DNA of 64,000 nucleotides, taken from Cheilinus undulatus (taxonomy: Eukaryota; Chordata; Actinopteri; Labriformes; Labridae). Under the pieces are notes generated by a model, which saw only the letters and a list, made by a program, of their open reading frames with translations, made no database searches and had not been told where the DNA came from. Shown piece by piece: positions 21,904 to 34,903 of this stretch; the stretch's first letter is position 1, and every line of letters begins with the position of its first letter. Where the stretch lies: the NCBI RefSeq assembly GCF_018320785.1, contig NC_054877.1, forward strand, positions 10,249,030-10,313,029, read 5' to 3'. Both the position numbers and the translations under genes were made by a program.

Positions 21904-23220
21904 TAGGGCTGGGCAACATGGCCTGAAAATAAAACCAAACCCAACACATTTGCTAAAACACAACTTTCTCTAAAACAAACGTACAGTTGTCTGAAGTCAT
22001 TCATGGTCTCAGCCCTCCTGTTGGCAAAACTTTAAACGGTTCTCCTAGAAATAGATAATCTCAGTTCTCAAAGCACATGTTTCACTGTGATGCACTTGCG
22101 ATGCATAATGGCAACTACTGGAAGTGAATTCAAGCTCAGTCATCAGTTTAAACAGACAAGAACTAAAAACACTTGAGTCTAATGATGTGGGACCAATTTA
22201 GTCAGCAAAAGTGAGTTAAAGTTGATATTGAAAATGGACAGAGACAATCTGAGCATTGATGGAGGATGATAGTGTCTGAGAGGTGGCAGCAGAGGCGTAG
22301 GTAGTAATTTTGGCCCCCAGTAAGAAATTTACACAAGACCCCACTTAGCCAGCCAGCCAAGCAAAAAATGCTGCTCAGTTTTACTAATATCTATGCATTT
22401 TTATGTATTTTTGAACTTTAATTCCTCTATGTATAGAAATCTTTTTACTATGTTTCAGATAAATTATCTGTGAGATTTCATTGACATTAGTGTCTGCACA
22501 TATTTGTGTACAGAATTTGACAGTCAGATAACATTTCAAAGCTCTCCAGTAAAATGAAAGACTTGACTTTTCTTGGCTTTACTGAAGTATTTCCTTTAGG
22601 GATGCACAATATTGGATTTTTGCTGATATCCAATATGGTGATATTTACAGATTCATTTTAGCCGATACTGATATCAATCCCAATATTCAAATATGCTTTC
22701 TGTACAAGAAATTTCAGTCCTTTTGAACACACTTCAAGGTTTGAGGATGACAAATCAAACAAACTTTAGTCCTTATAAAACTTTAAAGTTTAAAGAATGA
22801 GGAAAAATAAAGAAAAAGACCTCAACTTGTCTGCTGGTTCAGCCTACTTTCCTTATACTATTTGTAAAACTGCAAGATCACAAAGAAAATGAATCTGTAC
22901 AAAGCTCAAACATGCATACATTTTGTCACAAACAAGCATGATGTAGCGAGAAAATACAGCTAATTCAGCACAAATCTGCAAGCTAGCAAAAGCAGCTCCT
23001 CCAAGGGGAAAACATAACAGGAAGCATTCAGCAACATGAGACCTCTCTCTCTGCTCTTCTGACTGCTTTATTTCAGCATGCCTGATGGAAGTTTGTGTGT
23101 GGTTCTCAGCCAGTTCAGACACAAGTTTTCAGTCCCGACTCACTTGGAAGTACGATTATGGCAAAAATCATAATCACGATTAATTGAACTCTTTTTCTTG
23201 ATTACAGTTAATGAGACATT
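21904..23220. mobile_element. Remnants of several hAT-like elements
   Basis: Three phrases typical of fish hAT-derived repeats occur: 'tagggctgggcaacatgg' at about 21905, 'tagggatgcacaatattgg' at about 22597 followed by 'gatatccaatatggtgatat', and 'ggcaaaaatcataatcacga' at about 23159. I cannot pair any with an opposite terminus or find target-site duplications, so they are fragments of uncertain extent. No transposase frame is seen. Confidence 0.45.
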
Positions 23221-23999
23221 ATTCCACCTCCAACTCGGTTTGTGCTGTAAATATTTGTATAATTTTAAAACAAATGAATGAAATTATGTATATTTTAAAG
23301 TTTAATGCATCAATCTTGTGTAATTCCACAACAAAATTATTTGGCTTAATCTATAATATTCCGCTCTCTTTAAACAGTTTTGTGCCCTTGTAGTAATTAA
23401 ACCAGAGTGGTGCTGATTCCAGTTTGACTGGCCAATTTCAAATGAATCTTCCTGTTCTGACCTCCTAATAAAGATTTAAGATGAAACAGATTTTCTTTCC
23501 CTAGAAACTGTCATTGACATCAGTTACTGAAATTGACATGAGTTACAATTAAGCATCAACAAGGATAATAGCAAAAACTACCACAGACTGTTGTTTCTTA
23601 GAAAAAATAACCTTTATCTGAAAAAGTCATAAAATGATCATTCCTGTTAATGATCATATTCCTTGTTGCAAAAACAAAGTTTTTATCTGTGTCCATTATT
23701 TAAAAAAAAAAAAAACTTTATTACTGAGGTTGATTATTTTAAACATAGCTTAATTAATGCTGTCTGTTTTGTGGTGTTTTCCACAAAATTAAACTAACAT
23801 AAACTCATCTTGCCTGCAACGACCACTGCTGTTTTGGTCCTCCTACGTTTCTTCCACATTTTGTTCTGGTTCTGCTTAACTCAGTTGTGGCTCTGTTTGG
23901 CTCCCTTTTTGGCTGCATGGTTTTGAACCTTGGCCTTCTGCATGCAGGCGCTAATCCAGGGTTAGCAGCAAAATAAAGCCCTACACTTACACCAGAACT

Positions 24000-24380
24000 G
24001 ACAGCGTGCCCACAGAGTTTACATCTTTCCTGATGAAGATTATGCGGAGAGCGGGGCACTCGGAGACTGACAGGAGGAGGAGGACATGGAATTTTTCACA
24101 ACACCTACAGATGGTGGGGAGGAGGCACCTTCTGTGCGAGAAGGCAGAAGTGGGGCATCAAGCCGTGCAGCAGGCTAGGCTAAGAGCGGCCCCACACAAA
24201 TCTGTCGTACTGAGCATCTTTCTCCCGGATGCCCACACCCTCGTCAGCAGGATGGACAACGTGAGGCTGCAGATTTCAAACCACCGCTTGGACCACTGTG
24301 TTTGCTGCTACAGAGGAGACTGCCAAATGTAATTTTGTTGCATTTTTACAATGCAATGACAATAAACGACTATCTATCGA
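24000..24380 (+). mobile_element. Probable LINE 3' end fragment
   Basis: A locally GC-rich block ends in 'gcaatgacaataaacgac' and then a 'tatctatcgactatctatt' run. This is a 3' tail of the sort seen on fish non-LTR elements. The upstream part looks formerly coding, but no frame gives a motif I recognise. The high GC compared with its surroundings supports a foreign insert. The left edge is not defined. Confidence 0.4.
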
Positions 24381-24744
24381 CTATCTATTGTTATCATCAT
24401 TAGCCTTTTTATATTAAATCGCCTTAAAACGTACGTCTTCATCATTTGTTTTTAGCCAGGAGTTGATTTAAAACAGCTGATCAACGTGAGGAAGTTTGAT
24501 GTTTATTAATTCACATTCAGAACCAGTGCGGGAACTTGACAGAGTTTCTTCATACATCCACAAACTAAACAATGGCAGAAGTTGACATTTAACAGGAGAG
24601 GATGCATTTATAGGAGAGACCTGATGAAAGAGTCTCCGTGCAGAGAAAGATGCAGAGCGAGCAATGGCCGACCACTAACCTGGCATGCCAGATAAACTGT
24701 TATCTAATCTAATACCCTACGATTTAATCCTTCTGTAAGTCAAC

Positions 24745-25250
24745 ATGGGCTTCAAGCAACGCTAAAAGTAACGCTTTTCAGAAAAGTCTCAACAATTAAT
24801 CAGATGAACATTCTGTCTGTTCAATACGGGCCAATCAGAGGGGAAAGACAAAGGTGGAGCATGTTGGTGGGTAAAACCCATGCCAGTCCGATCAGGATTT
24901 GGGAGAAGTGCGAAAACGTATTCTTCACCAAGAAAAGCTTTAAGTGCAGTTCTTTGCTCTTGTTTTAGTAAATCAATGAGGTCAAGTTGTAATAAAATTG
25001 CCACTATAGCTACATCTGCGCTAAACGTTATACCGGTGGCAGTCATTGCTGCCTGCTTCAAGTAAATCTAAATTTCACCCATAGCTACTGCTGCATTCTC
25101 CTGAAAAGATGCTGATTGGTTGGATCTTTCCTTAGACCTGGCACAGTCGTCTCAGATTGGAGCTTTGCATGATTGATTTGTCTGATGACAGACATGGAAT
25201 CACATGGTTAACTGTGAATCGGAATATTAATAATCATGGCAGTCTGAATC
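24745..25250. repeat. Dispersed family A, copy 1
   Basis: Shares ordered blocks with 29940-30840 and 31640-32165: 'gatgaacattctgtctgtt', 'ggccaatcagag', 'ttgctcttgttttagtaaa', 'aagttgtaataaaattgcc', then 'gctgattggttggatc' and 'ggagctttgcatgattgatt'. It is about 500 bp long, with no open frame and no clear termini. It is probably a non-autonomous DNA transposon. Confidence 0.6.
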
Positions 25251-25259
25251 TGACAAGAC

Positions 25260-26071
25260 TTTATTGATGTGTATTTTCACATCATAGTTTGACCCATATC
25301 CCATCTGTTAACATAGAGGAGGCGGGGTTCATGACCTACTGCAACTAATCACCAGGGGGGTTCTTAATATTTTGACTTTACTCTCTGACAGCTGTTGCTT
25401 CATCCATTTTAATGCACAGTAACATAACTAGGAAACCTTATGAGAGAAAATACATATTAAAAGCACAACAGTCATTTCTGTACTTTAATATTTAACAGTA
25501 ATGCATGGATGCATGAATGTCTCCCTTTACCCAGACATTTAAATGCATTCAAAGCCTTGTTTCAGAAAGACAGTTACAGTATCTCCACACATTCAGCATG
25601 CTCACTTACGTCCAACAAATCACGAAGGCCAGTAGAAGGCAGATTACCCACAAAAGAGGAGGATAAGGAGGATAAAAGAGAGAAGAAGGAAGAATTAGAA
25701 TAGAAACAACAAGCTCCACACAGAGTCTCATTTGTCAGCAGCAGGAGAGAGAGCAGATACCTGAATGAATCAATGAGGGTTAGAAAAATCTTTGTCCCAA
25801 ACTCAGACGTTAATCAAGATAAAGTTAAAGTCTTTTGGGGCTTTACAGTTGATTCTAACTAGAGAGGCCTTTAGTGGACAAAGGGTGAACTTTTAACGGG
25901 TAACAGGAGACGGTCCTAAGAGTTTGGTAGGAAAAAGACCAAAGTTTGAATCATTCAGAGCTCTGATCAGGACTTCTTTGAAAGACAGACTCAAGGCTCC
26001 CTTATTACCTTTTACAAAGTTTCTTTGTTTCCAATTCTTTATCAGATCACACTGGATTAACTTTATCATGT
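25260..26071. other. Non-coding interval
   Basis: No gene seen. A purine-rich stretch at 25640-25700 gives a Lys/Glu-rich open frame that I do not regard as coding. Confidence 0.4.
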
Positions 26072-27062
26072 AGCCAAAAGTATGTGGACACCCTAACTGT
26101 AGGAACGTATGTTATTTTTGATGATTATCTCTCCTTCTTGACTGCATAGATTTGCTCTCATTGAGTTAATCAGAAATGAGGTTAGTAACACAAAAGCGGT
26201 ACCTGTAACATTAAATTTCTCCATTCTTCTTTGCAAAATCGCTGTCAGGTTGCACATGGATGGGGCGCAAACAGCCCTTTTCAAGTCCAGCAGCAAATGC
26301 GCTATTGGACTGAGGTCTGGGCTTTGAGCCACTCCAGAACATTCACCAATTTCTGTGCAGTTTACTCTGTATGATTCGGGTCATTGTCTTGCTCAAAAAG
26401 AAATCTCTCCAAGCCATAGTTCTCTTGCAGAATGGATAAAATTACCCTCCAGGATTTTCCTATACTTTACCACATTCATTTTACCCTCTGCCTTTACAAG
26501 CCTTCCAGAGCCGGCTGCTGAGAAGCATCCCCACAGCATGATGCTGCCACCAGCATGCTTCACAGAGAGGATGGTGTGTTTGTGGTGATGTCCTGTCTGA
26601 TGGCCAAAGAACATTCTTCCACTTGACAATGGAGTCTCCCGCATGCTTTTTGGAAAACTCTGGTCCAGATTAAATCTGACTTTTCTTCACCAGTGGCTTT
26701 TTCTTTGCCACTCCCCCATAAAGATTCGACTGGTGAAGAACCCAGGCAAGAGTTTTTGTATAGTGTTCTCTTGTCTTCTTGGTGTAATGGTAGCCAGGAA
26801 TACTGATTAACCAGTGACTGGACCTTCAAGACACATTTGTCTTTATATTACAATCACTTAAGACACATTTCAATCACATATTTTACATATTTTGGTTTGA
26901 CATTACCTTATAGAAGTCTATTTCCACTTTGACATTAATGAGGGTGTTTTTGTATGTTTTTTGTTGTTGTCAAAAAAGCCAAATTTTATTGACCATGATT
27001 GATTTCTAAAATCAATAAAAGGGTAAAACATCCAAAGGGGTGAATACACTTTGTATATAGGG
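26072..27062 (-). mobile_element. Degenerate Tc1-like transposon
   Basis: The minus strand carries decayed transposase: [38 protein letters not shown] at 26440-26600, then …AQSPDLSPIAHLLLDLKRAV near 26330-26270, with frameshifts. The N-terminal DNA-binding domain is mostly missing. The right ~200 bp (26870-27062) is the long terminal repeat of a common fish Tc1 family, ending 'ggggtgaatacactttgta'. The left end at 26072 (agccaaaagtatgtggacacc) is the terminus of a different Tc1 family, so the left border is probably a join of two elements. Confidence 0.78.
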
Positions 27063-27483
27063 AAGACAAAGTGTGTGATATATGCAACTGATAAATATGA
27101 TGCACTATTTATGGACCTTTATCTCATCAATAGTAATGCATTAATTCTGACAGACCTAGTTTGTTTACTCAACTGAGTATTCAATTTTTAGAGGGTAATA
27201 TAATATATAGTAATTATAAAGTAAGCCAGAATAAATACTCAAGTTATGCAGTCACTGGTATAGTTTGACTGGATTTATTAAGTTTTACCAATTAATCCTG
27301 GCTTGCAGTCTGCATTTAAGTTCACCTGTAAGGTGTGATGTTGTAGATGCCAGGGCTCTGATTGATGACGATACCTCCACACAAGTGTGGAGAACATAAA
27401 AGGTTGGATATAGCTCTACTTTTAGAAAAAAAAAATATGAACAAACTGATGCTTAATCTTGAATAGAGCCTGAACCGAATATA

Positions 27484-28468
27484 CACAGTAAAAACTGGAG
27501 TGTTAATTTCTCAGAGTTAGGTTGATTTAACTCCCTAAGTGTAATTTTAACTCCACTCTGAGTTAAGTGGTCTTCAGTGTTGGATTGTTTGATGGTGTTG
27601 ATCCCATCAGCACTGCAGAGAGTCAGTTGATATAAGCTCTGCCTACTTCCATCTCAAAATTTGAATAATTTTCCCATGATGCCCTCATGCAGAATGTTTA
27701 TATGTGTTTTAGATGTTTTAAATTGTGTTTGGATATGTTTAGATGATGTCTATTGTGCAGTAATCATTGCTTGAAGTCCTTTGTTCATGTTTCTGGTGGA
27801 TTGTTGAAGATTTTTAAGTTTTTAAACTTTCCACCATGAGTGAAATTGTTTACTGAGTAAGTGACTTCTTGCCTGTGGCTGCAAAGTGAAGTGTATGTGT
27901 AAAGCAACAGAGGCTGCATAAGTGAGTAAAGTGTAAGTATTCATTGCTAACTGTAGGTCACAATTATGTACAGCCTTGTTAAATTGCCTGAGTAATAATT
28001 ATTGATGATGTTATTAATCAATCTGCTAAAACACAACAGAAAAGAATGATCTTACTAAGGTGTTAAAAACACCTTCATGTGTTGAAAAGTAATACTTAAA
28101 TGCTACGATGTGTCACTATTGGAGAACTATATAAACTCAGCATAGGTGTTAAATTTAACACTATGGGAGTTGAATTAACATTGACATAGAGTTGATCTGT
28201 TATTACAGAAGAATAGTTAACCAACACAACTGGGAGTAATTTTTACACTCTTCAGAACTGATTAACATGTAGTGTTAAGTTCTATTAACACTGTACAGTG
28301 TTGGCCAGTGTTCATTTTTTACTCAATTTTGAGTTAATTTTACTCTGAAATTTTAACACTGTGGAAAGAGTTAATTTAACACCAATTCTGGTTAGGACCA
28401 AATACACTCGGACACAGTGTTAAATTTAACTCTTTAAGTGTTGATTTAACACTGCAAAATTTGCTGTG
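27484..28468. mobile_element. Inverted-repeat MITE with TA target site
   Basis: The ends read CACAGTAAAA at 27484 and TTTTGCTGTG-like sequence ending at 28468, each bordered by TA (27482-27483 and 28469-28470). Both ends carry phrases such as 'gagttaaatttaacact' in opposite orientation, and the right 400 bp is packed with them (28140-28460). It is about 985 bp long with no open frame. A Tc1/mariner-mobilised non-autonomous element is the simplest reading. Just outside it, 'tgtccatatacttttgtcc' at 28481-28499 is the inverted form of the Tc1 end at 26072. Confidence 0.7.
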
Positions 28469-28499
28469 TACCCAGCTGGTTGTCCATATACTTTTGTCC

Positions 28500-29940
28500 T
28501 TTTCCTGTAAATCAAAATAGTTTCTTTGCGGAGCCTCTCTGAATTACATAACCAATCAGCTTTAATTACATCTCACTTTGGTGATTATGCAAGGGTGAGC
28601 CCCTCCAAAGACCCATAATTACAATGACACCATTGAAAACTTCACTCTTTCAACTCTGCATCGCCCTCTCGCCCAATTTTCTGCTCACTCTCAAATCCAA
28701 ATTCCAGCACAGGCGGATATCAGATAACTAATAGAGCAATTGGGAGTAAATGAGACTGAAATATTTGGGACCAACCTCTCCAGTCGGATGTATTCCATCT
28801 CCATGGCAACGCTGCAACTTTACCGTACCGCCCTGCCACAGCGAACTGCATCCAAAAACTGAATTCAAACTTTTAGCCAAACAAAAGCAGCAGTGGATTG
28901 TTTCCTTTCTCTCCCTCTCTCTTTCTCTGCTTTCCTCTTCCTCCTCTATCTCCTCTGTGTACACAGGAATGCTTTGTTAGCAGCTGAGATAAAAGAAACA
29001 AAAGACACCATTGACAAAAACGACTCTGTGTCCATCCGCACTGACTGCCTGATTATGGGAGAGTGGGATTGTAATTACATGTGTTTCTCTCTGTTTGTGT
29101 GGTGAAGCACTGGTGTAAAAGTGTGATTTTCTATGCATGTATGTGTGCTGGTTTACAGTCATTTCAAAGATTATTACTGTGTGCATGTGCACGTGTGTGA
29201 GCATGTGTGTTTGCTAAGTGAAAGAAAAAAACGAGGGAGCGGAAGAGAGGGAGAGAGAGAGAAAGAGATCTGTGACAAAAGGCCCTCGTTAGTATTCTGG
29301 AGTGACGAGTAATCCCCCTCCATCTCCCCCTAACCTCCCCCCTCACACTTTTTCTTTCTTCCCTCCATCAGTTTACCATTCTTTCTTTTCTTTCTGTCCA
29401 AGAGGTTCAAATAAAACATTTTATTCAGGATTAACAGAGCTGCATGCATGGAAATAAATTGGATTTGCTAGAAAAAGGGAGGGAAAAAAATTGCAAAATT
29501 TACCTCTGTATCATGGATCCCCATACTTGGTATTTCAAGCAAGTTAAGACCAGCACTGATCAGCACCAACCTCCAAGGCCTCCTTCTCCATACTACTTCT
29601 TGTTTTGAATTGAGGACTGTTTTCAATAATGGCACCTTATAAGGCATAATTACTTAAAAGAAAACTTGCATTTATTTAACTCATCAAGTTTCATATTGAG
29701 GGAGAAATGCACTGAAAAAGGCACTTCAAGGTTCACTTTTAGTAATGCCAGAGCACGTGCACTCGAGTGCCGCTTTCAGTGCATTCTGGGACAATTTTCA
29801 AAGCGAACCTGGAAGAGCCCAGAATGCCATTAGAGGTTTTCTTGTGCATTATGAATTTATTAAATACGCCTTAATAATCTGAGACGTCTACTGTTTCATA
29901 TTCACTGCATGGATATGTTTCACATCAATCTGGGAAAGCT
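28500..29940. other. Non-repetitive interval with possible regulatory sequence
   Basis: No gene or known element. Several TAATTA-type homeodomain sites occur at 28540-28620 and around 29840-29880 ('tgaatttattaaatacgcc'). There is a CT-rich run at about 28905-28960 and a GT-rich run at 29120-29210. This is one of the least repetitive stretches of the window and so a candidate for conserved non-coding sequence, though conservation cannot be judged here. Confidence 0.3.
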
Positions 29941-30840
29941 CCTATAGAAAGTGTTTGGGAGAGGCAGGGCTTTTCAAAAAATTCTCGAAAAGTAATTGGA
30001 GGAACGTTCTGTCTGTTACATTCATAGAGGGACAATCGGAGCAACAACACACAATGACGTACGCATGTGCTTATCATGAGTTGACAGGTTACCGCCACTG
30101 CTTACTGTGAATGGCGGAGCTTCTCAATGCATTAAAATGATGCAAAAATGTCTCCTCTGCCAAGACCAGCTTTCAGTGTAGCACTTAGCTCTTGTTTTAA
30201 AAAGAAAATGTGATCCAATTACGATCAAACTGCCACTTTCCTGCAGCGACACTAAAGGTAACAGCTAATGCACCAGCAGCCATTGGATACACTAGCAAAC
30301 ACCACCTGTAACGACTGTAAACCCCTGCTGGACCAGGAGTAGAGTGGAAACATCATTTACATAATGAAAGCTTTCAGTGTTACTCTCTGACCTTGTTTTA
30401 TTAAGGAAATGTTGTCCAGTTCTGACAAAACTGCTGCTGTGGCTACGTCTGAGCCAATCACTCCACTGTAAACAACCACTCGCACAACAAATAATCCTCT
30501 CACCCACATAACTCTTACAAACTCATGCTGAAGCAGATCAGCAGAAGAGAGAAAACATCTTGTCCATCATGACAAACTTTTACAGTCTTTATTTTCACAC
30601 AGAAATGTGGTCCAGTTCTGGTAAAACTGATGCTATACCAGAGCTACATCCCAGCTAATCACCACACTGGAGGAAGCCATTGCAAACAGCTCTCAGCACC
30701 CCTAAACCCAGCCCATAGCTTTTACCTCATCCTCAGATAACGCCGATTGGGCCAGAGTGTTTGGTTTGGTACAAATGGTGTGGACTGGAGCTGTTCAAGG
30801 CGGATTTTCCTGCTGACAGAGATGGAAGCTGGCAAATCTA
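29940..30840. repeat. Dispersed family A, copy 2, with module expansion
   Basis: The left block (29949-30060) and right block (30740-30835) match copies 1 and 3. Between them the central module is repeated about three times, at roughly 30169-30300, 30369-30486 and 30577-30693. Each runs from 'agctttcagtgt' or similar through 'gtccagttctgacaaaactg' to 'ccaatcactccactgtaaac'-like sequence. Units are diverged. No coding frame. Confidence 0.6.
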
Positions 30841-31034
30841 TCTGCTATCCAGTGTTAATGCTTACGAGGTGTTAACTGAATCGTCCACAATTCTAAACAA
30901 TAAGTAAACAGTGGAGATGGGCGAAGCTGTGCAGTGCTGGTCTCTATTTGTCGTATTGTGCTGATATTTTGTTGAGACAACCCTGCCAGCAGAACTTTAC
31001 ATACTGTGCGTTTAACCTAGTTCACTATATTTTC

Positions 31035-31525
31035 CCATGTGGTGCACCCATAGACTGTAGAAAGAATTGGACAAACCCCATGTGACGTCAGTCGTCTGCT
31101 TACAATAGGCGGCCTCAAACGGCTCTTGAAGCCAATCCGTGGAGGCTGCCATATTGAAATCGTGGTCTCAACCAAACTTTGGATCAACCTAATGGCCCGC
31201 CCACTAAGCGCGACTTCCTGTCAGCCTGCTAGCTAGCATTCTGGTTGACAGAAACGGAGCCTCTGCCTGCCGAGCTATCTGTCAATCATATGAGACGCAC
31301 CCATCAGCTTTCGCCCTAAATATAATCCAAACGATCATGGTACAAAAAAATTCACCCCTGTGCAGTGGGAGCACAATAAGACACTAGCTAATGAGACACG
31401 TTTGGTGTTTTGAACCAGGCTGTAAACCAGTTTATTTGTAGTGTAAAAACCTGCTGTTTAACATGTGTGCAGACGGGACTTCCGGTGTTCCTGCAGGCAG
31501 CCTCAAGTGGACACTCGTGGTATAC
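31035..31525. repeat. Common fish dispersed repeat ('catagactgtagaaag')
   Basis: Starts 'cccatagactgtagaaagaattgg', with 'gtgacgtcagtcg', 'ggctgccatattgaaat' and 'cttcctgtcagcctgctagc', and ends near 'ggcagcctcaagtggacac'. This type is widespread in teleost genomes. I recognise the phrase order, not a family name. It is locally GC-richer than its flanks and has no open frame. Confidence 0.5.
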
Positions 31526-31639
31526 ACAGTCTGTTATTTTTGGGTGCCTTTTTTTTTAAATCCATAATCTAAGAAAATGTTGAACCTTGCACACTGAGTC
31601 GGTTGCGTTTTATTTGTAACCTGGCATGCTAGGTTACAA

Positions 31640-32165
31640 ACTTTAGATATACAGTGTTTGGGAAAGGACAGAGCCTTTGAGAAAAACTCGGAGGGTGATT
31701 GGATGAACATTCTGTTTGTCACATCTTTACAGGCCAATCAAAGCAACAAACCACATGATGTCATAGTCCCTGAGGTGCGCTGTTACCGTGGGTAAACTCC
31801 ATCCAGAACTGCGTAACACGAAACATGGCGACTGTAGACATGTCAGTACACGACTTTTGTCGTTTTTGAAAAGAAAACAACTTAATGCTGTTCTTTGTTT
31901 ATCTTTTAACAAAGAAATGTCGTCAAGTTCTGATAAAAAGTTGCGCTTTCGCAGTATCCACGCTAATGTCTTCCACCATAACTGCACCAGCCTCTTGTTG
32001 CTGCTTGCATACATCATGACTCTGCCACGCCTGAAAGTACCACCCCTCGTCACTGATTGGCCTGTCACTTTTTAACCGGGCCCATACAGTCCAGATGGGA
32101 GCTTTGCAAGACCAATTTGCCAGTGAGAAACATAGAAACGGGCCAAACAATCTGCTTTGCACGGC
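31640..32165. repeat. Dispersed family A, copy 3
   Basis: Blocks appear in the same order as copies 1 and 2: 'cagtgtttgggaaaggacag', 'gatgaacattctgtttgt', one central module (31874-31990), then 'gactctgccacgcctgaaag', 'ttaaccgggccca' and 'gatgggagctttgcaag'. The right half is nearly identical in phrase order to 6580-6745 inside the first hAT element. Confidence 0.65.
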
Positions 32166-32189
32166 TATTTGTATTCAATTCGTAGAATT

Positions 32190-32345
32190 TGGCAAATTGA
32201 TTTGCACTGCGAGCCTGTGGCTGTGTTGCTCCTTTAAAATTACACTTCATCCATCTATCCTGATCTAAAGCTTCATACAGAGCCCTCTTATGTGTCATAG
32301 CATGGTACCAAGTCAGAGAGAAAGAGAGCAACTTTTCAATTCAGT
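32190..32345. repeat. Fragment shared with the large hAT element
   Basis: The stretch around 32265-32345 ('gcttcatacagagccctc', then 'gtcatagca', 'agtcagagag' and 'caacttttcaattc') parallels 52465-52550 inside the hAT element at 51429-53624. This suggests a fragment of the same or a related element. Confidence 0.4.
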
Positions 32346-34900
32346 CTGTTTAAACCAGAAAGTGAGTGAATTTCATAAAAATGACAACCGAGGATGAGCA
32401 TCACAAACAGAACTTGGAAATGAGCCGTGGATTTCATTTTTGAGCAAATGCAGCATACAGGCCATGACAGAAAATCTGAAAAACGTCATAAATTTAGTAC
32501 TTTAATTTACTCTACACTAGGTTATATTTTTTTTTTTTTTTACCACGGATGAGTAAATTAAGAAATGCATGTGTTTCAGAAGGATTGTGTGGTTTCACAT
32601 GAAAATGTGTCGTTTTCCACCTCAAAACTGTCATGACCCTCTGACCGAATGATGACCTGGGAATGGGGCCACAGGCTGGGGTGTAATATTGATACAGTGG
32701 TGATTTACAATCATCAGTCTGTGAGTTGATTTTAATTTTGAAACTGACAGGATGGTTTGCATGTTCTCTCTCCTGATTTGACATGTTTTCACAGCTTCTT
32801 CTTCGTAGTTTCTGCATCGGAAAAAAAATTCTGGCGTGTCTCAGCGGAGCAGAGTGGTGCTTTAGGCACAAGTCAGAGACGGATTGGAGCGTGTGCAGTG
32901 GAAATGATGATGTTGATCAGAAAAGCAGCAATTTGTTCTACAGTTTACTTCACGTGTGGATCGTAGCACCAACAAAATTTGGGATCACACATTACTTTTC
33001 TGTAAAGCAGCAGTGCAACAGCTCACTTTCAATGGGAGTCATGTTGTGATAATTTTCTTCTTAAAGCAGCATTACCCAACACTAAACATCTAACAAAATA
33101 TCAGAGGTTACTTCCTTTTCTTAGGCTTGTCCATGAACATCGTTCACATCTACATATGTTGACGTTATCTCACTTAGAAGTCCATCCTGCGGATCTTTAA
33201 ATCTAAAATCAGCACAGCAGACTGCATCTAGGAAGAGATAGCCTGTGCACGTTTCATGTAAATTGCATTATTATGAGTCCACATTCTGGCATGTAAATTG
33301 CAGGTTTTGCAAGTTCATACAGTTGATTTTACATTCATTCATAGCTTTGAAATATAAAAAAGGGTACATTTAGATTTATCTTTAATGTTGTATAACCTTT
33401 AAAATGTCTTTATATTGTTCACTACATCTTTACTTGTAAAATGTGAGATTTTTTTGATAAAAAGTTTTTAATAATTTTGCATTAGCTTTGCATTTGGCTG
33501 TGAAGAAAATAGATAACAAGCAAAAAAATAGAACAAGAATAAATTACACCTGAGTGATGTAAATCTGGTCTGGAATGAGCAGATTTTCTTTCAGCATTTC
33601 CAGGTTGGAACAAATAACCCAATATGAGCAAAGAAATATAATTATTTCTTTAAATAAAGGAATTAATTATGTAGAAATTCAAAAAAGCATTTTTTTTCTG
33701 TTTTGAATATTTACATTGCACTCTGCTGAGAAGTTAATTTGCTTACCTTTTCTGCTGGGATTGAAGTCTAATTGACCCGTGCAGAGAGGCAGGAGCCTGA
33801 AGCCTCAGTTTGTCGTCCACATGTCTGCTTTGTTGTCGTACGCATGCTCACACGACACTTCTGGGACTGTAAAACTTCAGCAGCGACACCGGTGCACCAT
33901 CCAGGAGAGTTACGGAGACAGTCATTAGCTTATCAGGCTCTTGTTTCTGACCCGGTCTCACTGCTCACAAATTCTTCCCAAAGACACAGGAGTTGGCTTT
34001 ATAAAAGGCATCCCTCTCTCTCTTTCACTTTCCCTCCATCCGTGTCTCCCTCGCTCCTGAATTCCTGCTGTGTCCTGCAATTGCCTGTGTAATTGCTGTA
34101 ATAATTGATCGCCACTCCCCCCAAATCTCAATTCAGCCTCAGATTAACACTTACGACCACAAATACCTCTAATGAAGGCTTTTAAACTGTCCTGAATCAT
34201 TTCATGCATTTGTTGTTGCATCGCCTTCAAGATAAATGCAAAAACGTGCACAGAAACACAAATACATGCACATGTTTGGGGCCTCACATGCACTTTTTTC
34301 AGAAATGCACACAGCACACGCCAACAAGCGGCCCCAACAGACCACCCCCTGCAGCACACTCACACACCAGCACACATGGAGAAAAACACATGCACAAACA
34401 GTCTTTTCGGGGGCACCACAGAGCCCCCTATTCATAACTTCTGAGCCCCGCGTTTGCTGTGTCCAAGAGCGTCCGTACAGAGCGTCCTGTCGAGCTCTAA
34501 CACATAAAGAGGGCCGTTCGTGAGGTGAATACGGGCCCTTATTCTGCCTCAGGAGAGGGTGACCAAGCATTATTTAATTCAAAGAGGGGGAGGTGGATGG
34601 AGTTGAAGAGGACCACTGGTTAAGAGTTCCAGAGTATCTGAGATTTAAAAAAGTGCAGCAAATGCCTTTATTTTCACAAATTAGGTGGTAATTTTTCAAT
34701 AGAAGTTAGCTGGATAAAAACAGTGATTTTTCTAAAATAATGGAGTTGAATCAAGGAACTTCAAATACAAATTTGCATTATAGCATTATAACTCTGGATT
34801 GTGAACATCCTGTTGTTTCTATGCTGATGTGCTTCCCTATTGTAGCAGCATTTCTATTTACATTTCTATTTGCTTAAGCAAAGTAGCTAAAGCTTACCTA
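32346..34900. other. Non-coding intergenic interval
   Basis: No gene supported. A poly-T/A-rich stretch lies at 32527-32542. The block 33770-34560 is GC-richer and non-repetitive, with 'gctgtaataattgatcgcc' at about 34095 and 'cccaaatctcaattc' beside it. It may be regulatory, but open frames there on both strands look like chance. Confidence 0.35.
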
Positions 34901-34903
34901 GCT

